A stretch of DNA of 64,000 nucleotides from Mycoplasmopsis caviae (GCF_024498215.1 NZ_CP101806.1:806001-870000); one strand, 5' to 3'; shown: positions 39,876 through 51,227, numbered from the stretch's first letter. Notes: a model not told the origin generated them from the letters alone. Translations and numbers: made by a program.

Positions 39876-40005
39876 AAATAACCTATTACCTTTCTATTTA
39901 AATTTTTATTTTAATTAAAATAAGACAAATTATATAATTTGCTTAATAGAATTATATATTAATTATTTTATTTACATAATTTTTTGAAAAATGAGAAAAT
40001 TTAAA

Positions 40006-40032
40006 AAAACAGGCTTTAAAATAGCCTATTTT
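40006..40032 (-). terminator. Terminator of the HAD phosphatase gene
   Basis: AAAACAGGCT / AGCCTATTTT stem (one mismatch) overlapping the stop codon; on the minus strand the core reads CTATTTTAAAG and the T run follows. Confidence 0.65.
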
Positions 40033-40915
40033 AATACTTACCACGCTTTTTTTGGCTGTCTAATTTGTTTTTTAATTCTTGTTTTTCAAGTAATAAATGA
40101 GTTCTAAAAATATAATCATTTATTGCTTCACCTAACCCGTTTTGGTTGACATCACTTGTATAAAATTTAGCAGCATCTTTTGCTACTTTTTTAGCATTAT
40201 CCATAGCATATGAATACCCAGCTGCTTCAAGCATTGCTACATCATTTTCACTATCGCCAATAGACATAACATAATTTGGATCACATTTAAAAATGTTATT
40301 GCAAATTCATCGTAGTCCATAACCTTTATCAACATTATTAGGTGTGATTTCAATATGAGATCCAAAGAAAATAACATTAAGTTTTAAATTTAATTTTTTA
40401 AGTTTCTCATATGCTTTCTTAACTTCTTCAACAGTTCCAAATAATTCAATTTTGTGTATATCATCATTGATAATTCCACTTTTATCTCATGCATCATACT
40501 CACTAAATTTTGTTAAAAATTCTTCCATTTCAACTGATGCATTATAAAGGTAATATTGTTTTTTTCCAAAGTAATATAAATGAACAAAATCAGGATTTTT
40601 AGAAGATAAGTCAAATATTTTTTTGGCTTCACTTTTATCAATTAATTCGAGGTGAATATATTCATCTTTTTTCATGTCATAAACACCAGCTCCACCAGCT
40701 GTTATTATGTATCTTGAACCCATAGTTTTAGCTAATTTTTTGATTTTTTCATTCGCTGGATTCCCTGTTGCAATAATAAATTCAAGGTTATATCTTTCTT
40801 CTGCATCTTTAACAGAATCGACAACATCTTGTTTTAATTCTTTGTTTGGAAATCCATAAATTGTTCCATCAACATCACTAAAACAAACTCTTTTAATTAA
40901 TTTTTCATTACTCAT
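40031..40915 (-). CDS. Cof-type HAD-IIB hydrolase
   Basis: 294 aa, with TGA Trp codons. HAD motifs: I, FSDVDGT (nucleophile Asp14, general acid Asp16); II, IIATGN (Thr); III, a Lys in NNVDKGYGL; IV, SIGDSENDVAMLEAAG. The cap region between motifs II and III is of the C2B type, as in Cof-like sugar-phosphate or flavin/pyridoxal phosphatases. Substrate cannot be read from sequence. There is no SD; TATAAT lies 6 nt before the ATG, so it is probably leaderless. Confidence 0.9.
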
Positions 40916-40921
40916 ACATTA

Positions 40922-40927
40922 ATTATA
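40922..40927 (-). promoter_or_regulatory. -10 box of the HAD gene (leaderless)
   Basis: TATAAT on the minus strand, 6 nt from the ATG at 40915. Transcription would begin at the initiation codon. Confidence 0.55.
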
Positions 40928-41011
40928 AATTTAATTTAGATTTTAAAAAATCTTTAATATTCATTTAATTAGTGTGAATTTTATAAATAATTTAGCATTT
41001 TAATTATCTCG

Positions 41012-41121
41012 TTTGACAATTGAAAGAAGTACTCCATTATAACACATTTAATAAATCTCATTTTTACTAAACTAACTATTTTATAGTGATTTTAGTAAAT
41101 TCAAGATTTTACAATTGTCAA
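41012..41121. other. Intergenic inverted repeat with internal hairpin
   Basis: TTTGACAATTG (41012-41022) and its exact complement CAATTGTCAAA (41111-41121) frame a 41071-41100 hairpin of the TATTTTATAG-core type. The left arm contains a perfect TTGACA with ATTATA 17 nt downstream, a possible plus-strand promoter. No gene is seen in 40928-41172. Confidence 0.35.
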
Positions 41122-41172
41122 ATAAGTTTAATTTGTTTTAAGTCTTATACATGATAGCTTAAAGTATAAAAA

Positions 41173-41191
41173 AATGCCAAATAATGGCATT
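41173..41191 (-). terminator. gpmI terminator
   Basis: AATGCCA / TGGCATT stem with AATAA loop, followed on the minus strand by seven T, 12 nt past the gpmI stop. Confidence 0.85.
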
Positions 41192-41202
41192 AATTTATAT
41201 TA

Positions 41203-42735
41203 CTAACATCCACAACTTTTGGCACATTTACAATCGCATGATTTAATTAGCAATGATTTTTCATCCATTTCTTTTGGTTGTTTAACACCAATGTAATCTA
41301 GAACTGTTGGAGCAATATTTGCTAATTTACCATCTGCAAGTTTAACACTTTTATCAGTACAAATAAGCATTACAGGACTGCTTGTGTGTTTTGTTGCCGG
41401 CTTACCTTTTTCATCCTCTGTGATTTCTGCATTACCATGATCGGCAGTAATGAAAATTGTTACATCATTTTTAGCAGCTCAGTCTCATAATCTTTTAATT
41501 TGAGAATCAAGGAATGTAACAGCTTCAATAGTTGATTTTAGGTTTCCAGTGTGACCAACCATATCAGGGTTTGCAAAGTTCATAATTGTAATATCATAAT
41601 CTAAAACATTTTTAATTAATTCATCTACAATACCTTCAGCAGACATATGTGGAGCATCAGCATATGATTCAACCTTTAATGATGGAACCATGATACGTTT
41701 TGAGTTTTTAAATTCAATATCATTTCCACCATCCATAAAGTAAGTAACGTGAGCATATTTTTGGGTTTCAGCAACACGTAATTGGCTTTTTCCTGCTTTT
41801 TCCAAAACACGACCAATAGGCATACTTACTTCCATTTCTTCAAATGCAACAAGTGTGCTTATTCCTTCATATTTCATCATTGAGCAATATTTAGAAATTT
41901 TAACTGGGTGTTTTGGTTTGTTATCATAAAGTTTTGAACCAATAAATAAATGTGTTAACTGTCTTGCTCTATCAGGACGGAAGTTAAAGAAGATAATTGA
42001 ATCATTATCTTTAATAAAGTGAGCACTCTTATCAATTGCTGGTACAAAAAACTCATCTGTTACATTTTCAGCATATTGTTTATTAACATAGTCAATAACT
42101 GATGTATATGTACTTGTTGAATTACCTAATAATGCTTCATAGTGTTTTTCAACTCTATCAAACATTTTATCTCGATCCATTCCATAGAATCTTCCACCAA
42201 TTGAGGCTATTTTATAGCCATATTTGTCAACTTGTGCTTGTAATTTTTTAAGTGAATCTAAGATACTTTTTGGTGCTACATCACGACCATCACCAAATGC
42301 ATGAACTGAAACTTTTTTAAGTCCATATGTATGTGCCATATCAATTAATTTAAATAAGTGATCTTCAAGTGAGTGAACACCACCAGGACTAAGTAAACCC
42401 ATTAAGTGAAGTGTTGAGTCTTTTGCTTTTACATCAGCAAAAACTTCATTAAAGGTTTTATTTTTTTCAAATTTACCATCTTTTAATGCTTTATTAATTA
42501 AACTTAAACCTGTGTAAACAACAGTTCCTGCTCCAATGTTTAAGTGTCCTACTTCTGAATTACCCATTTGACCTTTTGGTAAACCTACGTATTCTCCACT
42601 TGCTTGAATAATTGAGTTTGGATATTCTTTAAATAATTTATCAAAGGTAGGGGTTTTAGCTAATTTGAAACCATTCCCTTGTTTTTCATCACGTAATCCT
42701 AAACCATCAATAACAACTAAAATTGTACGTTTCAT
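41203..42735 (-). CDS. gpmI: 2,3-bisphosphoglycerate-independent phosphoglycerate mutase with Cys-rich tail
   Basis: 510 aa. Alkaline-phosphatase fold: the N-terminal VVIDGLGLRD metal Asp, the GQMGNSEVGHLNIGAG block with nucleophile Ser, HAFGDGRDVAPKS, FFNFRPDRARQ, and C-terminal ITADHGNAE metal site. It interconverts 3- and 2-phosphoglycerate in glycolysis and usually needs Mn. The extreme C-terminus adds a tail reading SCDCKCAKSCGC, with five Cys in eleven residues, not part of the catalytic fold. Other glycolytic features nearby: D-LDH and PTS IIBA. RBS AAGGAG. Confidence 0.96.
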
Positions 42736-42920
42736 ATTTCTCCTTATAATTAGTTAATAATATTTTATTATTTATTTAGCTATTTAAGTTCAATAATTTA
42801 ACAATGAGATCAAAAACTATGAAAACATAAGCATATAAGCAAAATGCAAAATGAGTATAACAGATACCTAAAATATGCACATTTGCATTAAAATTATAAA
42901 TTTTCTACATTACGCTTTTT
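42736..42920. other. gpmI upstream region
   Basis: The gap between gpmI and the AAA ATPase gene holds the gpmI RBS, AT-rich sequence and ATGCAAA-type repeats around 42840-42890. A TATAAT on the minus strand near 42893-42898 is a possible promoter. No gene seen. Confidence 0.35.
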
Positions 42921-42953
42921 TTCTAAAACAATTGTTTTATAGTTGTTTTAGAA
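42921..42953 (-). terminator. Terminator of the AAA ATPase gene, TGTTTTATAG-core hairpin
   Basis: A 13-bp stem TTCTAAAACAATT / AGTTGTTTTAGAA (one wobble) around GTTTTAT. The stop codon of the ATPase gene (42948-42950) lies within the stem. Confidence 0.8.
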
Positions 42954-44198
42954 AATATTGTCATCTAACAGAAAATCAAACAGGTTAATAGTTTCGATTC
43001 CATAATTATCTCTTTTATAAACAAAAGCATCTTTTGTAATTATTATTCTTCTATTCGCAGTTTTTAGCAATTTGAGTGGTTTTTTCTCTCTTGCCTCATT
43101 ATTCTCATTAAGTTGCAAGCAACATTGAATATAAATGATTTGACCTGATTTATTTGCAACAAAATCAATCTCAAATTCTTTTCTTATATATTCACCTTTC
43201 TCGTTATATTCTCTCTTTTCTAATGAACCAATTGAAACATTAAAACCTCTTCTCTTTAATTCGAGTGATATTACATTTTCCATAATGTGGCCTTCATCAC
43301 TTGAAACAAGGCCACATAATTGATTTCTAATTCCTAATTCAACAAAGTAATACTTATTTAGACTTTTAAAAATTTCATAACTTTTTACACTTTGCCTACT
43401 AACTTGATCAACAATAAAGGCATCACAAAAATAATCTAGATATTTACTTATGGTATTGTAACTTATGTCTGATTTTTTTAAACTTTTGAAATAATTAAAA
43501 ATTTTATTAGTATTAATTAGTGATCCAATATTTTGAGCTAAAAATTTAATTATCTCTCTAAGATATTCCTTATTTTTGATTTTGTATCTTAATACAACAT
43601 CATTTAAATATGTGTTATTAAAGAGGTTTTGTAGATAGTCCTCTTTTCTAGCAATTTCTTGATATAAAGCTGTCATAGGCATTGAGCCAAATTGGCAGTA
43701 TTCTCTTCATAACTCATCATTAGATTTATCTTTATTTATACTTTTAAATTCCTGAAAACTTAAAGGATATAATCTTACTTCCTCTCCTCTTGATGCAAAT
43801 TCAGTTGCTATATCACTTGAAAGTAATTTTGAGTTGCTTCCTGTTACATAAATATCAATATTCTCTCGTTGCATAAAACCATTTAAGACATCAATAAAGT
43901 TTGAGACATTTTGAATTTCATCTAATAAAAGATAGTATTGCTCATCTTTATTTTTTATTAAACTAATCACATAATTAAATAATGCTGTCCCATCTCTCAA
44001 ATGAAGGCTCTCTATTGAATCCAATGAAATTCTAATTATTTGTTCCTCACTAATACCTGCATTTAACAAGTGCTTATAGAATAAATTGAAAAGCAAATAA
44101 CTTTTTCCAACCCTTCTTGGTCCAGTTATTATTTTGACAAGTTTATCACGTTTCATTTGAATCAATTTATTTAAGTAAAAATCTCTTTTAATTTCCAT
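42948..44198 (-). CDS. AAA_14/DUF4143 ATPase
   Basis: 416 aa with one TGA Trp. N-terminal AAA domain: Walker A ITGPRRVGKS (Lys32), Walker B YLLLDEIQNV, sensor VTGSNSKLLSS, and the family-typical ASRGEEVRLYPLSFQEF. A middle winged-helix-like region follows. The C-terminal DUF4143 nuclease-like domain has FEIDFVANKSGQIIYIQCCLQL, which fits a PD-(D/E)XK core (D-x13-QxC). This family is widespread, scattered and often laterally transferred; its function is not established. Its RBS is GAGGTAA. It diverges from the adenine methyltransferase gene across a region with two similar dyads. Confidence 0.88.
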
Positions 44199-44236
44199 AA
44201 GTTACCTCAAAATAATTATACTTGTTTGCATATTAA

Positions 44237-44347
44237 AGTGAAAAAATATGGTCATTTGACCAATTTTTTTCAGTTAAAATATTCTTTTTTGCTTCTTTTG
44301 TTATATTTTAGTGAAAAAAGTTGGTTATATGACCTAGTTTTTTCACT
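44237..44347. promoter_or_regulatory. Two similar dyad elements between divergent ATPase and methyltransferase genes
   Basis: Dyad 1 (44237-44274): AGTGAAAAAA, then GGTCATTTGACC at the centre, then TTTTTTCAGT. Dyad 2 (44310-44347): AGTGAAAAAA, GGTTATATGACC at the centre, TTTTTTCACT. Same arms, same spacing, centres 73 nt apart. They look like paired operators or hairpins for the divergent promoters. Confidence 0.55.
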
Positions 44348-44459
44348 AATATGATTTATGGCTAATTACTGATTCTATTCAAATTAAAATTTTTAATTTT
44401 TTTAGTAAAAACAAGCAAATAAATATAAAATAATAATAAGTTAAGGAAGATAAATTAAA

Positions 44460-45416
44460 ATGAATAATTTTGAAAGCAAATACAAATATGTTAATGGTAG
44501 AAAAATGGTTATAAACCAAAAAAATATTTTAGACCAGTATTTTACTAAATCACAAATTGCATCAGAACTTTATAAGGATGCAATTGATATTATTTCAAAA
44601 TATGAAGACATAAATAAATATGTATGAATTGAACCTTCTGTAGGTGAAAGTTGTTTTTTTGATTTGCTTCCAAAAGATAAAAAAATAGGAATTGATATTG
44701 AACCAAAAAGAAATGATGTAATAAAAAGTGATTTCTTACAATACAAATTTCCTAATCAACCTACAATTGTTATTGGAAATCCACCGTTTGGACACCGTGG
44801 TGTTTTAGCACTTGAATTTATTCAGCATTCTAAGGAAGCTGACTTTATTTGTTTTATACTTCCAATGTTTTTTGAAAGCAAAGGAAAGGGCTCAATTAAA
44901 TATAGAATTAATAAAGAATTTAATTTATTGTATAGTAAGCAATTGCCACAAAAATCTTTCTACACACCCGATGGAAATGATGCGGATGTTAAATGTGTTT
45001 TTCAAATTTGATCAAGAAAGCATAAAATCGAAAATAAAAATGACTTTAGTTGATATAGTTTAAAAGAAAATAACCCTTTTGAAAAATTTGTTTCACTCTA
45101 CACTGTATCAACTGCAAAAAATAGAGAATGTGGTAAGAAATGAATTCATGAGAAAAAAGCTAACTACTATCTATCATCTACATTTTTTAAAAGTAATTCG
45201 GTTGTTGGCTCATTTAAAGATGTTAAATATGGAAGCGGAATAGCAATTGTTTATAATACAAGCGACATCAATGTTGTTAAAAAACTTGATTCAATTTTTA
45301 AAAATGCTAATTGAAATAAATATAGCAGTCTTGCAACTAACTCTTGTAGACACATTGGAAAAGCACATATTTATGAACTATTATGAGACAATAATATCCT
45401 AAATGAGGAATGATAA
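44460..45416 (+). CDS. Orphan adenine-specific DNA methyltransferase
   Basis: 318 aa; ATG 44460 after AAGGAAG, several TGA Trp codons. Motif X-like NILDQYFTKSQIA, SAM-binding motif I IEPSVGES (57-64), IDIEPKR after the next strand, and catalytic motif IV GNPPF (106-110) specify an N6-adenine methyltransferase. The C-terminal about 150 residues would hold target recognition (a CRHIGKAHIYELL end). No intact restriction enzyme is adjacent; a short broken ORF follows. It is likely a type II-like modification enzyme, solitary or left from an R-M system; the recognition site cannot be read from the sequence. Confidence 0.85.
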
Positions 45417-45417
45417 T

Positions 45418-45497
45418 ATGGATTTTAATGAGACGTTACTAAAAGCGATATGAAGCCTATTGAGAACATTGTCAGTGAGTTATCAAAAGTTTTATAA
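45418..45497 (+). pseudogene. Short broken ORF after the methyltransferase
   Basis: ATG at 45418, one base after the methyltransferase stop, reads MDFNETLLK in one frame; a plausible protein end, DMKPIENIVSELSKVL then TAA, is in another frame. This looks like the two ends of a deleted and frameshifted gene, for example a lost restriction partner. Too short to identify. Confidence 0.35.
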
Positions 45498-45538
45498 AAT
45501 GACCAAAACACTTGTTTTATAGGTGTTTTGGTCATTTT
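45496..45538. terminator. Bidirectional terminator, TGTTTTATAG-core hairpin
   Basis: A perfect 16-bp stem (AAAATGACCAAAACAC / GTGTTTTGGTCATTTT) enclosing TTGTTTTATAG. It serves the methyltransferase (+) and pepA (-). Confidence 0.85.
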
Positions 45539-45544
45539 TGAATT

Positions 45545-46909
45545 TTATTTCAATAAAGCAAATTCAACAAGAGTATCTATTAAGACACCTTGTGGCTTCC
45601 CTTTAATGTCTGCTGTTCCAGCTACATCACAGTGAATGTATGGAACATTATTTGTAAATTCTTTTAAGAACATAGCTGCTGTATTACAATCTGATTTTTC
45701 ATCATTATTGTAATTGTTTAAGTCTGCAACTATTGATGCAGTATTAGGTTCATGAAAGTCTTTATGAAGTGGCATTCTTCATACTTTTTCCTTTGCAATA
45801 TTCGCTGCCTTGTTGAATATTTCTCAATTGTTTTCGCAAGTTGAATAAATACCTGAGTAACTTGAGCCTAATGCTCTAACAATTGCACCTGTTAGTGTTG
45901 CTACATCAACTAATGTTGTTGCTTTAAGGACTTTTGCACCATAATAAAGACCATCAGCTAAAACAAGTCTCCCTTCTGCATCAGTATCAGTTACTTCGAC
46001 ACTAATTCCACTCATTGACTCATAAACATTTTCAGGAAGTGAAGCATCTCCGTCTTGTCTATTATCAGTTATACACATAACTGCTGCAACATTTTTCTTA
46101 GCCTTTAATTGTGCTAGTGTTTTAATTGTATATGCAACAATGACACTACCTGACATATCAAATTTCATACCTTCCATATGATAACCTTTTGTATTCATAC
46201 CGCCAGTATCAAATGTTATACCCTTGCCAACATAAACAATTTTATCTTTGCTTTTACTATCTCCATTGTATTCAATAACTACAACACGTGGTTCATGTGT
46301 AGAACCTTTGTTAACCGAAAGCAATAAACCCATATTTAATTTTTCTATGTCTTTTTTATTTAAAACACTTACTTTTAAACCATCTATATTTTTGAAATCA
46401 TCAACAATATATTGTGCTAATTGTTCGGAGTTACAAAAGTTTTCAGGCATTACTTGGAGATTTCTTGCTAAATTTCTATTTGTTGCGATTATTTCAAATT
46501 TGTTAGCTAAGTCTTTAAGTGAGTCGTCTTTCAATAAGAATGTGAATTCATTTTTCTTCGTTTCTTCTTTCTTCTTATTAAACAAGTTATATGAGTAAAA
46601 AATTACTCTTGAATAGAATGCTTTAAGAACTTCTTTTCTAGTAATTTCATCTGTCACAAAACTTTCTAAATCTATTTGGTAATCTCTTGAACTAGTTACT
46701 ATTTTAGTGTCAATTAATTCAATTAATTGATCATATGTCTTAAACTTTTTATCTAAAAAAATGTAAGCTGTTTTTTGAACAAAAAATTCAGTGATTGCAC
46801 CTGTTTTACAGTTAATTTGGTCAATTTTGACCTCGTTGTTTTTGCTTACTTCAAAATAAGCTTTTAATAATATTTTTTCATCTCTTTTAGTGTTGTATAA
46901 ATTTGCCAT
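45545..46909 (-). CDS. pepA: M17 leucyl aminopeptidase
   Basis: 454 aa. A divergent N-terminal domain, then the conserved catalytic domain: VGKGITFDTGGMNTK (metal Lys/Asp), MKFDMSGSVIV, and DTDAEGRLVLAD (metal Asp/Glu and the bicarbonate-site Arg), followed by VATLTGAI. Two-metal hexameric aminopeptidase that removes N-terminal Leu and others from peptides, a cytosolic step after Opp uptake. AAGGAG precedes the ATG. Shares the 45496-45538 terminator with the convergent methyltransferase gene. Confidence 0.96.
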
Positions 46910-46976
46910 TTTTACTCCTTTTAAAGGTTTATTTAATTATATTATAATTATCATTCTTATTGGTATTGATAAATTA

Positions 46977-46997
46977 AAATGCACAAATTGTGCATTT
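46977..46997 (-). terminator. Terminator of the small membrane protein gene
   Basis: AAATGCAC / GTGCATTT stem with 5-nt loop, overlapping the stop codon; TTTTAATTT follows on the minus strand. Confidence 0.75.
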
Positions 46998-47478
46998 AAT
47001 TAATGTACGCTACTATGCTGCTTGAAATAAGAAAAATTGTACCTATCACAAGCATTAAATAATATATAAAACGATTGATTTTTTTATTTTCGCATTGTTC
47101 AATCTTTTCGCTTTTAATTTTAATTTCTTTTTCTAAAATACGAATTTTTGCTCTTTGTTCTTCACTGCTTGGTTTTCTTTTTTCACTTTCTAATTCATTT
47201 TTTGCTCTTGTGAGTGAATTGTTTCTTATACTTTTGAAAAAAGTTGTTCCAAAACCTAAGCTAAACAGTATAACAATAGTTGAATAAGCTAAATTAATTG
47301 CACCAATTACTAGTAGCGTGTCGCTAACATTAGATTTATATGGAATCTCACTTTTATAACTGCGGCGGTAAAAATAAAGTGAAATACCTGCTATTATGGA
47401 TAATAATAAAACAATTGTGAAGTGAAGTATTTTCTTTCATCCAAAAGCTTCTTTAAAATATTCTCTTGCTGGATTCAT
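46996..47478 (-). CDS. Small three-helix membrane protein (DUF3899-like, tentative)
   Basis: 160 aa. Two N-terminal hydrophobic helices (ILHFTIVLLLSIIAGISLYF and TLLVIGAINLAYSTIVILFSLGFG), a charged coiled-coil-like stretch of about 45 residues (KNELESEKRKPSSEEQRAKIRILEKEI...), and a C-terminal helix ([23 protein letters not shown]). The plan resembles small mycoplasma DUF3899 proteins but I cannot confirm it. No function proposed. It lies just downstream of oppF (50 nt, same strand) and may be read with the opp operon. Confidence 0.6.
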
Positions 47479-47527
47479 ATTAGTGAAATTTTAACAAAAT
47501 TTATTTTTTTATTGTTTTTTTAGCACT

Positions 47528-50137
47528 TTAAGTCTTTCTAGAAACACTTTTCTTTTTAGTCTCTTTGACTTCAGGTTTAGTTTTATCACTTTCACTTAAG
47601 CCTGGTTTTGTGAAATCAAAATTTGATGATATTTTGATTTCACTGGTTTCTTCATCAATTTTGATCTCATCAGTATATTCAATATTTGAGGGGACATCAT
47701 CACGACCATCATATGGCTTATGATCAATTTGTGAATCATACTCTTCATCAGTTTGCTTACTTGTTGCAAGGTTGAAATTATTAATACCAAAAGGTTTAAT
47801 TCATTCTTCAATTTGCGTCATAGTTCCATAAAGATAATGGTCACTTTCAACTTTGTAAAGTTGAGGAACATTTGGATAAACTTGTTCCTTAAGATAATCA
47901 AGTTCAAAACTAACATTTTCAAATTTTTCACTGGCATTAGAAATCTTAGGCACAGCTTTAAATAAGTTAATTGTATAAGGATGCATTGGACGATTATAAA
48001 CAGATTCTGTACTTCCACTTTCCACAATCTTGCCAAGGTGCATAATTTGCACTCTATCAGCTATATATTCAACCATTGATAAGTCATGTGCAATGAAAAT
48101 CATACCTATGTTCTTCTTTTCACATAAGTCTTTGAGTAAGTTAACAACTTGGGCTTGAATTGAGATGTCTAATGAGGCAATTGGTTCATCAGCAACAATA
48201 ACTTTAGGTTCACTAATTAATGCTCGAGCAATGACAATTCTTTGTCTTTGACCACCTGAAAATTCATGTGGATAACGATATGCAAATTGTTTAAGTAAAC
48301 CAACATCCTCAAGAGCTTTGTAAATTGTTGTTTTAGTTAACAAGTTTGAAATTGATGAACGATAGTAGTATTTTGCAAAGTGTTTTTGGATAAATTTACC
48401 AAATTTATTTCCAAAAACCGCAAGCATTTTGGAATTTTTAATACCAAGTAATTTATTAATATCATTAATATCTTTTTTAAGATATTTAACTTCAATATGG
48501 AATGACTTAAGTGTATTTAATTTGTCAGCAATTTTTGTTTTATAGATATTTTTTAACTTAACAAGCTCTTTGTATTTAGTCTTGTCAGCTTTTGCAGCTA
48601 AAATTAATTTTCTTAGTTCATCAAAGAAAATATCTTTAACTCTTGTAAATTCACTATCAGCTATTGATTGCTGTGAAACAAGCGAGTGATATTGGTCGCT
48701 TTGTTGCTTAATCTTGTCTTGAATTTGAGCAATAACAGACTTGTTTTTTTCAATGTATTTAGCTAATTCATAATCATGAACTTCTTGTGCTAAATCTAAT
48801 GATTTTTTAGCCTTTTCTAAGTCTTCTTGAGTTTTTGATGGTTCTTGTGCAGACTTAATTATAAATTTTAATTGAACAATTTCTTCTTTTAATTTTGCAA
48901 CAGCAGTAGCAAACGCTTCTTCTTCACTTTTATCAATGCTTACAAATTTATCATAACTAAAATTGAATTTCTCACTTATTGTTTTCTCCACAAGTTTTAT
49001 AACTTTTCGTTGATACTTAATTGGTGTTAAATATTGTTCAAAAAATTCTTTTGAATATTGTTTTAAATTCTCAATAAGTTCGCTAATTTGAGCATATGAT
49101 AAATGAGTTAATTCCTTTTTAATTTTGCTAATAATTTTAGATATTTTTTTGTTGATTAACTCATTTTTATAGTTAAATAAGTAAAAATCTAAGTCATATG
49201 ATGTTAGTCTTGCTACACGACAAATTCTTGACTCACTTTTATATTCGGCTATAAAATTTTTAAAAGTGTTTCTGTTATCGTTACTCTTTTCGTTTTGAAC
49301 TTTAATTAATTCCTTAAGTTCATTTTTCTTTTGAGTAAGCTTATTTTTTGCTTCATATTGCTTTTGAGATATTTTTGTTAATTGTAAGACTCTTTCATAT
49401 CTTTCTTTTGCATTAATCAAACCAGTTTCAGCAAAATCTAAGTTCTGATTTCGATAATCTTTTTGCTTTTCATAGAAAAAACTAATAAGATTATCGGTGT
49501 TTGAATACATATTATCAACAATTTCGCTTTCCATATTTTGTTTTTCTTCTAAATAGTTAAAGAAATTGTTGAAATTATCTTCTAGGTCCAATTCACTATC
49601 ATAGTGAATTTTTTTAAACTTCTCAATTCAATATGGGAAGAATTTTTGTGCTAAAAGAGTAATTGACTCAAGATTACTTAATTCAAGTTCTAGTGCTCTT
49701 TGTTTAAAGGTATAGTGAAAGTTTTCTTTAATGTCATATCAATCTTTAAAGATGTCGTTTATTCGTTCTTTTGTAATTCCATTAACAACTAGTGGTTCCT
49801 TAAGTGTTGAATAAATGTTCTTTTGACCGTTAAGTGCAGCATGTGGATCTTGGAAAATCATTTGAATATTTCTTCTCAAATGTTTCCTTTGCTTATTTGA
49901 AATTCTTGAACCACTAACAATTTTGCCATCTAATGTAACAAAACCATTGAAGTCATCATAAAGTCTTAAAAGCGATCGACCAACTGTTGTTTTACCACTA
50001 CCGCTTTCGCCTATAAGTCCAACTATTTCACCTTCATGTAGACTGAAAGTTATATCATCTGCAGCTTTGTTAGTAATTCCACTATTAGTAAAGTATTTTT
50101 TGAGACCTTTAATATCTAAAACAATATTTTTATTCAT
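47528..50137 (-). CDS. oppF: Oligopeptide ABC transporter ATPase OppF with giant coiled-coil insertion
   Basis: 869 aa, more than twice the usual 310-350. Walker [10 protein letters not shown] (near 43-51) and the Q-loop MIFQDPHAALNG (about 92-103) are followed by an insert of about 430 residues that is rich in Lys/Glu/Gln heptads, predicted coiled coil. The ABC signature EFSGGQRQRIVIARAL appears only at about 625; Walker B VIVADEPIASLD, the IAHDLSMV switch, and the OppD/F end RPMHPYTINL follow. A 100-residue acidic/Lys tail ends KKKSVSRKT. The start overlaps oppD by 8 nt. It powers peptide import with OppD. Oversized OppF is known in other mycoplasmas. Confidence 0.93.
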
Positions 50138-51224
50138 CTTTAAATACCTTTCTAAAGCTTTCTATTCTAAATTTAAGCTCTTCTGGTTTTTCAACTTTCG
50201 GACTATCAGGGTGCAGTAGTCATGTGGCAGCTGAGTGAGTTGAAGTAACTTCAATAAGCGGTGGTTCTTTATAGAAGTCAATTTCAAGTGCATAATCATT
50301 ACGTGGAGCAAAAGGATCACCTAGCGGTAGGTTAGCCATATCTGGTGGGGCACCTTTAATTGAATAAAGTCTTGATTGAGAATTTTCTGGAATGGCTGAA
50401 ATTAGTGCTCATGTATAAGGATGTCTTGGGTCAGTAAAGATTTCTTTTCTAGTTCCTTTTTCTACAATTTTACCTGCATACATTACATAGATAAAGTCAC
50501 AGAATTTAGCAACAACTGAAATGTTGTGTGATATTAGAATAATTGAAATGTTCATTTCTTGGCGAATTTTTTCAAATAATGCAAGAACAGAAGCCTGAAC
50601 TGTTGGGTCTAAAGCTGTTGTAGGTTCATCGGCAATAATTAAGCTAGGTTTAAGAGCAACTACCATTGTAATAACAATACGTTGCTTCATACCACCACTT
50701 AATGTATGTGGATAACGATCAAAAACTTGTTCTGCATTTCTAATACCAAATTTGTCCAAAAGACCTACCAAATAGGTTCTCTTGTCTTTATAACTCTTGC
50801 CTTTTCAATCATTGTTTAAGTTAAGTGCATCTAAAAGTTGAAGACCAATTTTTCTGGTTGGATTTAAACTTGTTAGTGGATCTTGAGGAATATATCCTAT
50901 GTATTTACCTCTAATTGATTGTCATTGACGTTCTTTTTTAAATTTAGTTAAATCAATATTGTCAATTTCCATTATTTCTGCTTTTGTTGTAGCACCTTCA
51001 TTAACATTAATTAGTGACTTCGATGTAACTGTTTTACCACTACCACTTTCGCCTACTAGTCCAACAATTTGACCTTTGTAGATATCTAAGTCAATACCTC
51101 TAACAATTCTTAAATACTTGCCTCTTCCGACCTTAAAGTCAACTCTTAAATTTCTTACTTTTAAAAGTAAGTCATTTTTTGTTGAGTTTTCTTGAATATT
51201 ACTTGTTTCTTTTTCAAAAGTCAT
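50130..51224 (-). CDS. oppD: Oligopeptide ABC transporter ATPase OppD
   Basis: 364 aa. Walker [13 protein letters not shown]-loop [15 protein letters not shown], signature [15 protein letters not shown], Walker [13 protein letters not shown], switch [10 protein letters not shown] and the peptide-transporter C-terminal motif (DPRHPYTWALISAIP) are in order. Normal length. It forms the heterodimeric motor with OppF. The start at 51224 lies 3 nt after the oppC stop with AAAAGGATAAA overlapping, and its stop overlaps the oppF start (ATGAATAA), so the motor genes are translationally coupled. Confidence 0.95.
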
Positions 51225-51227
51225 ATT

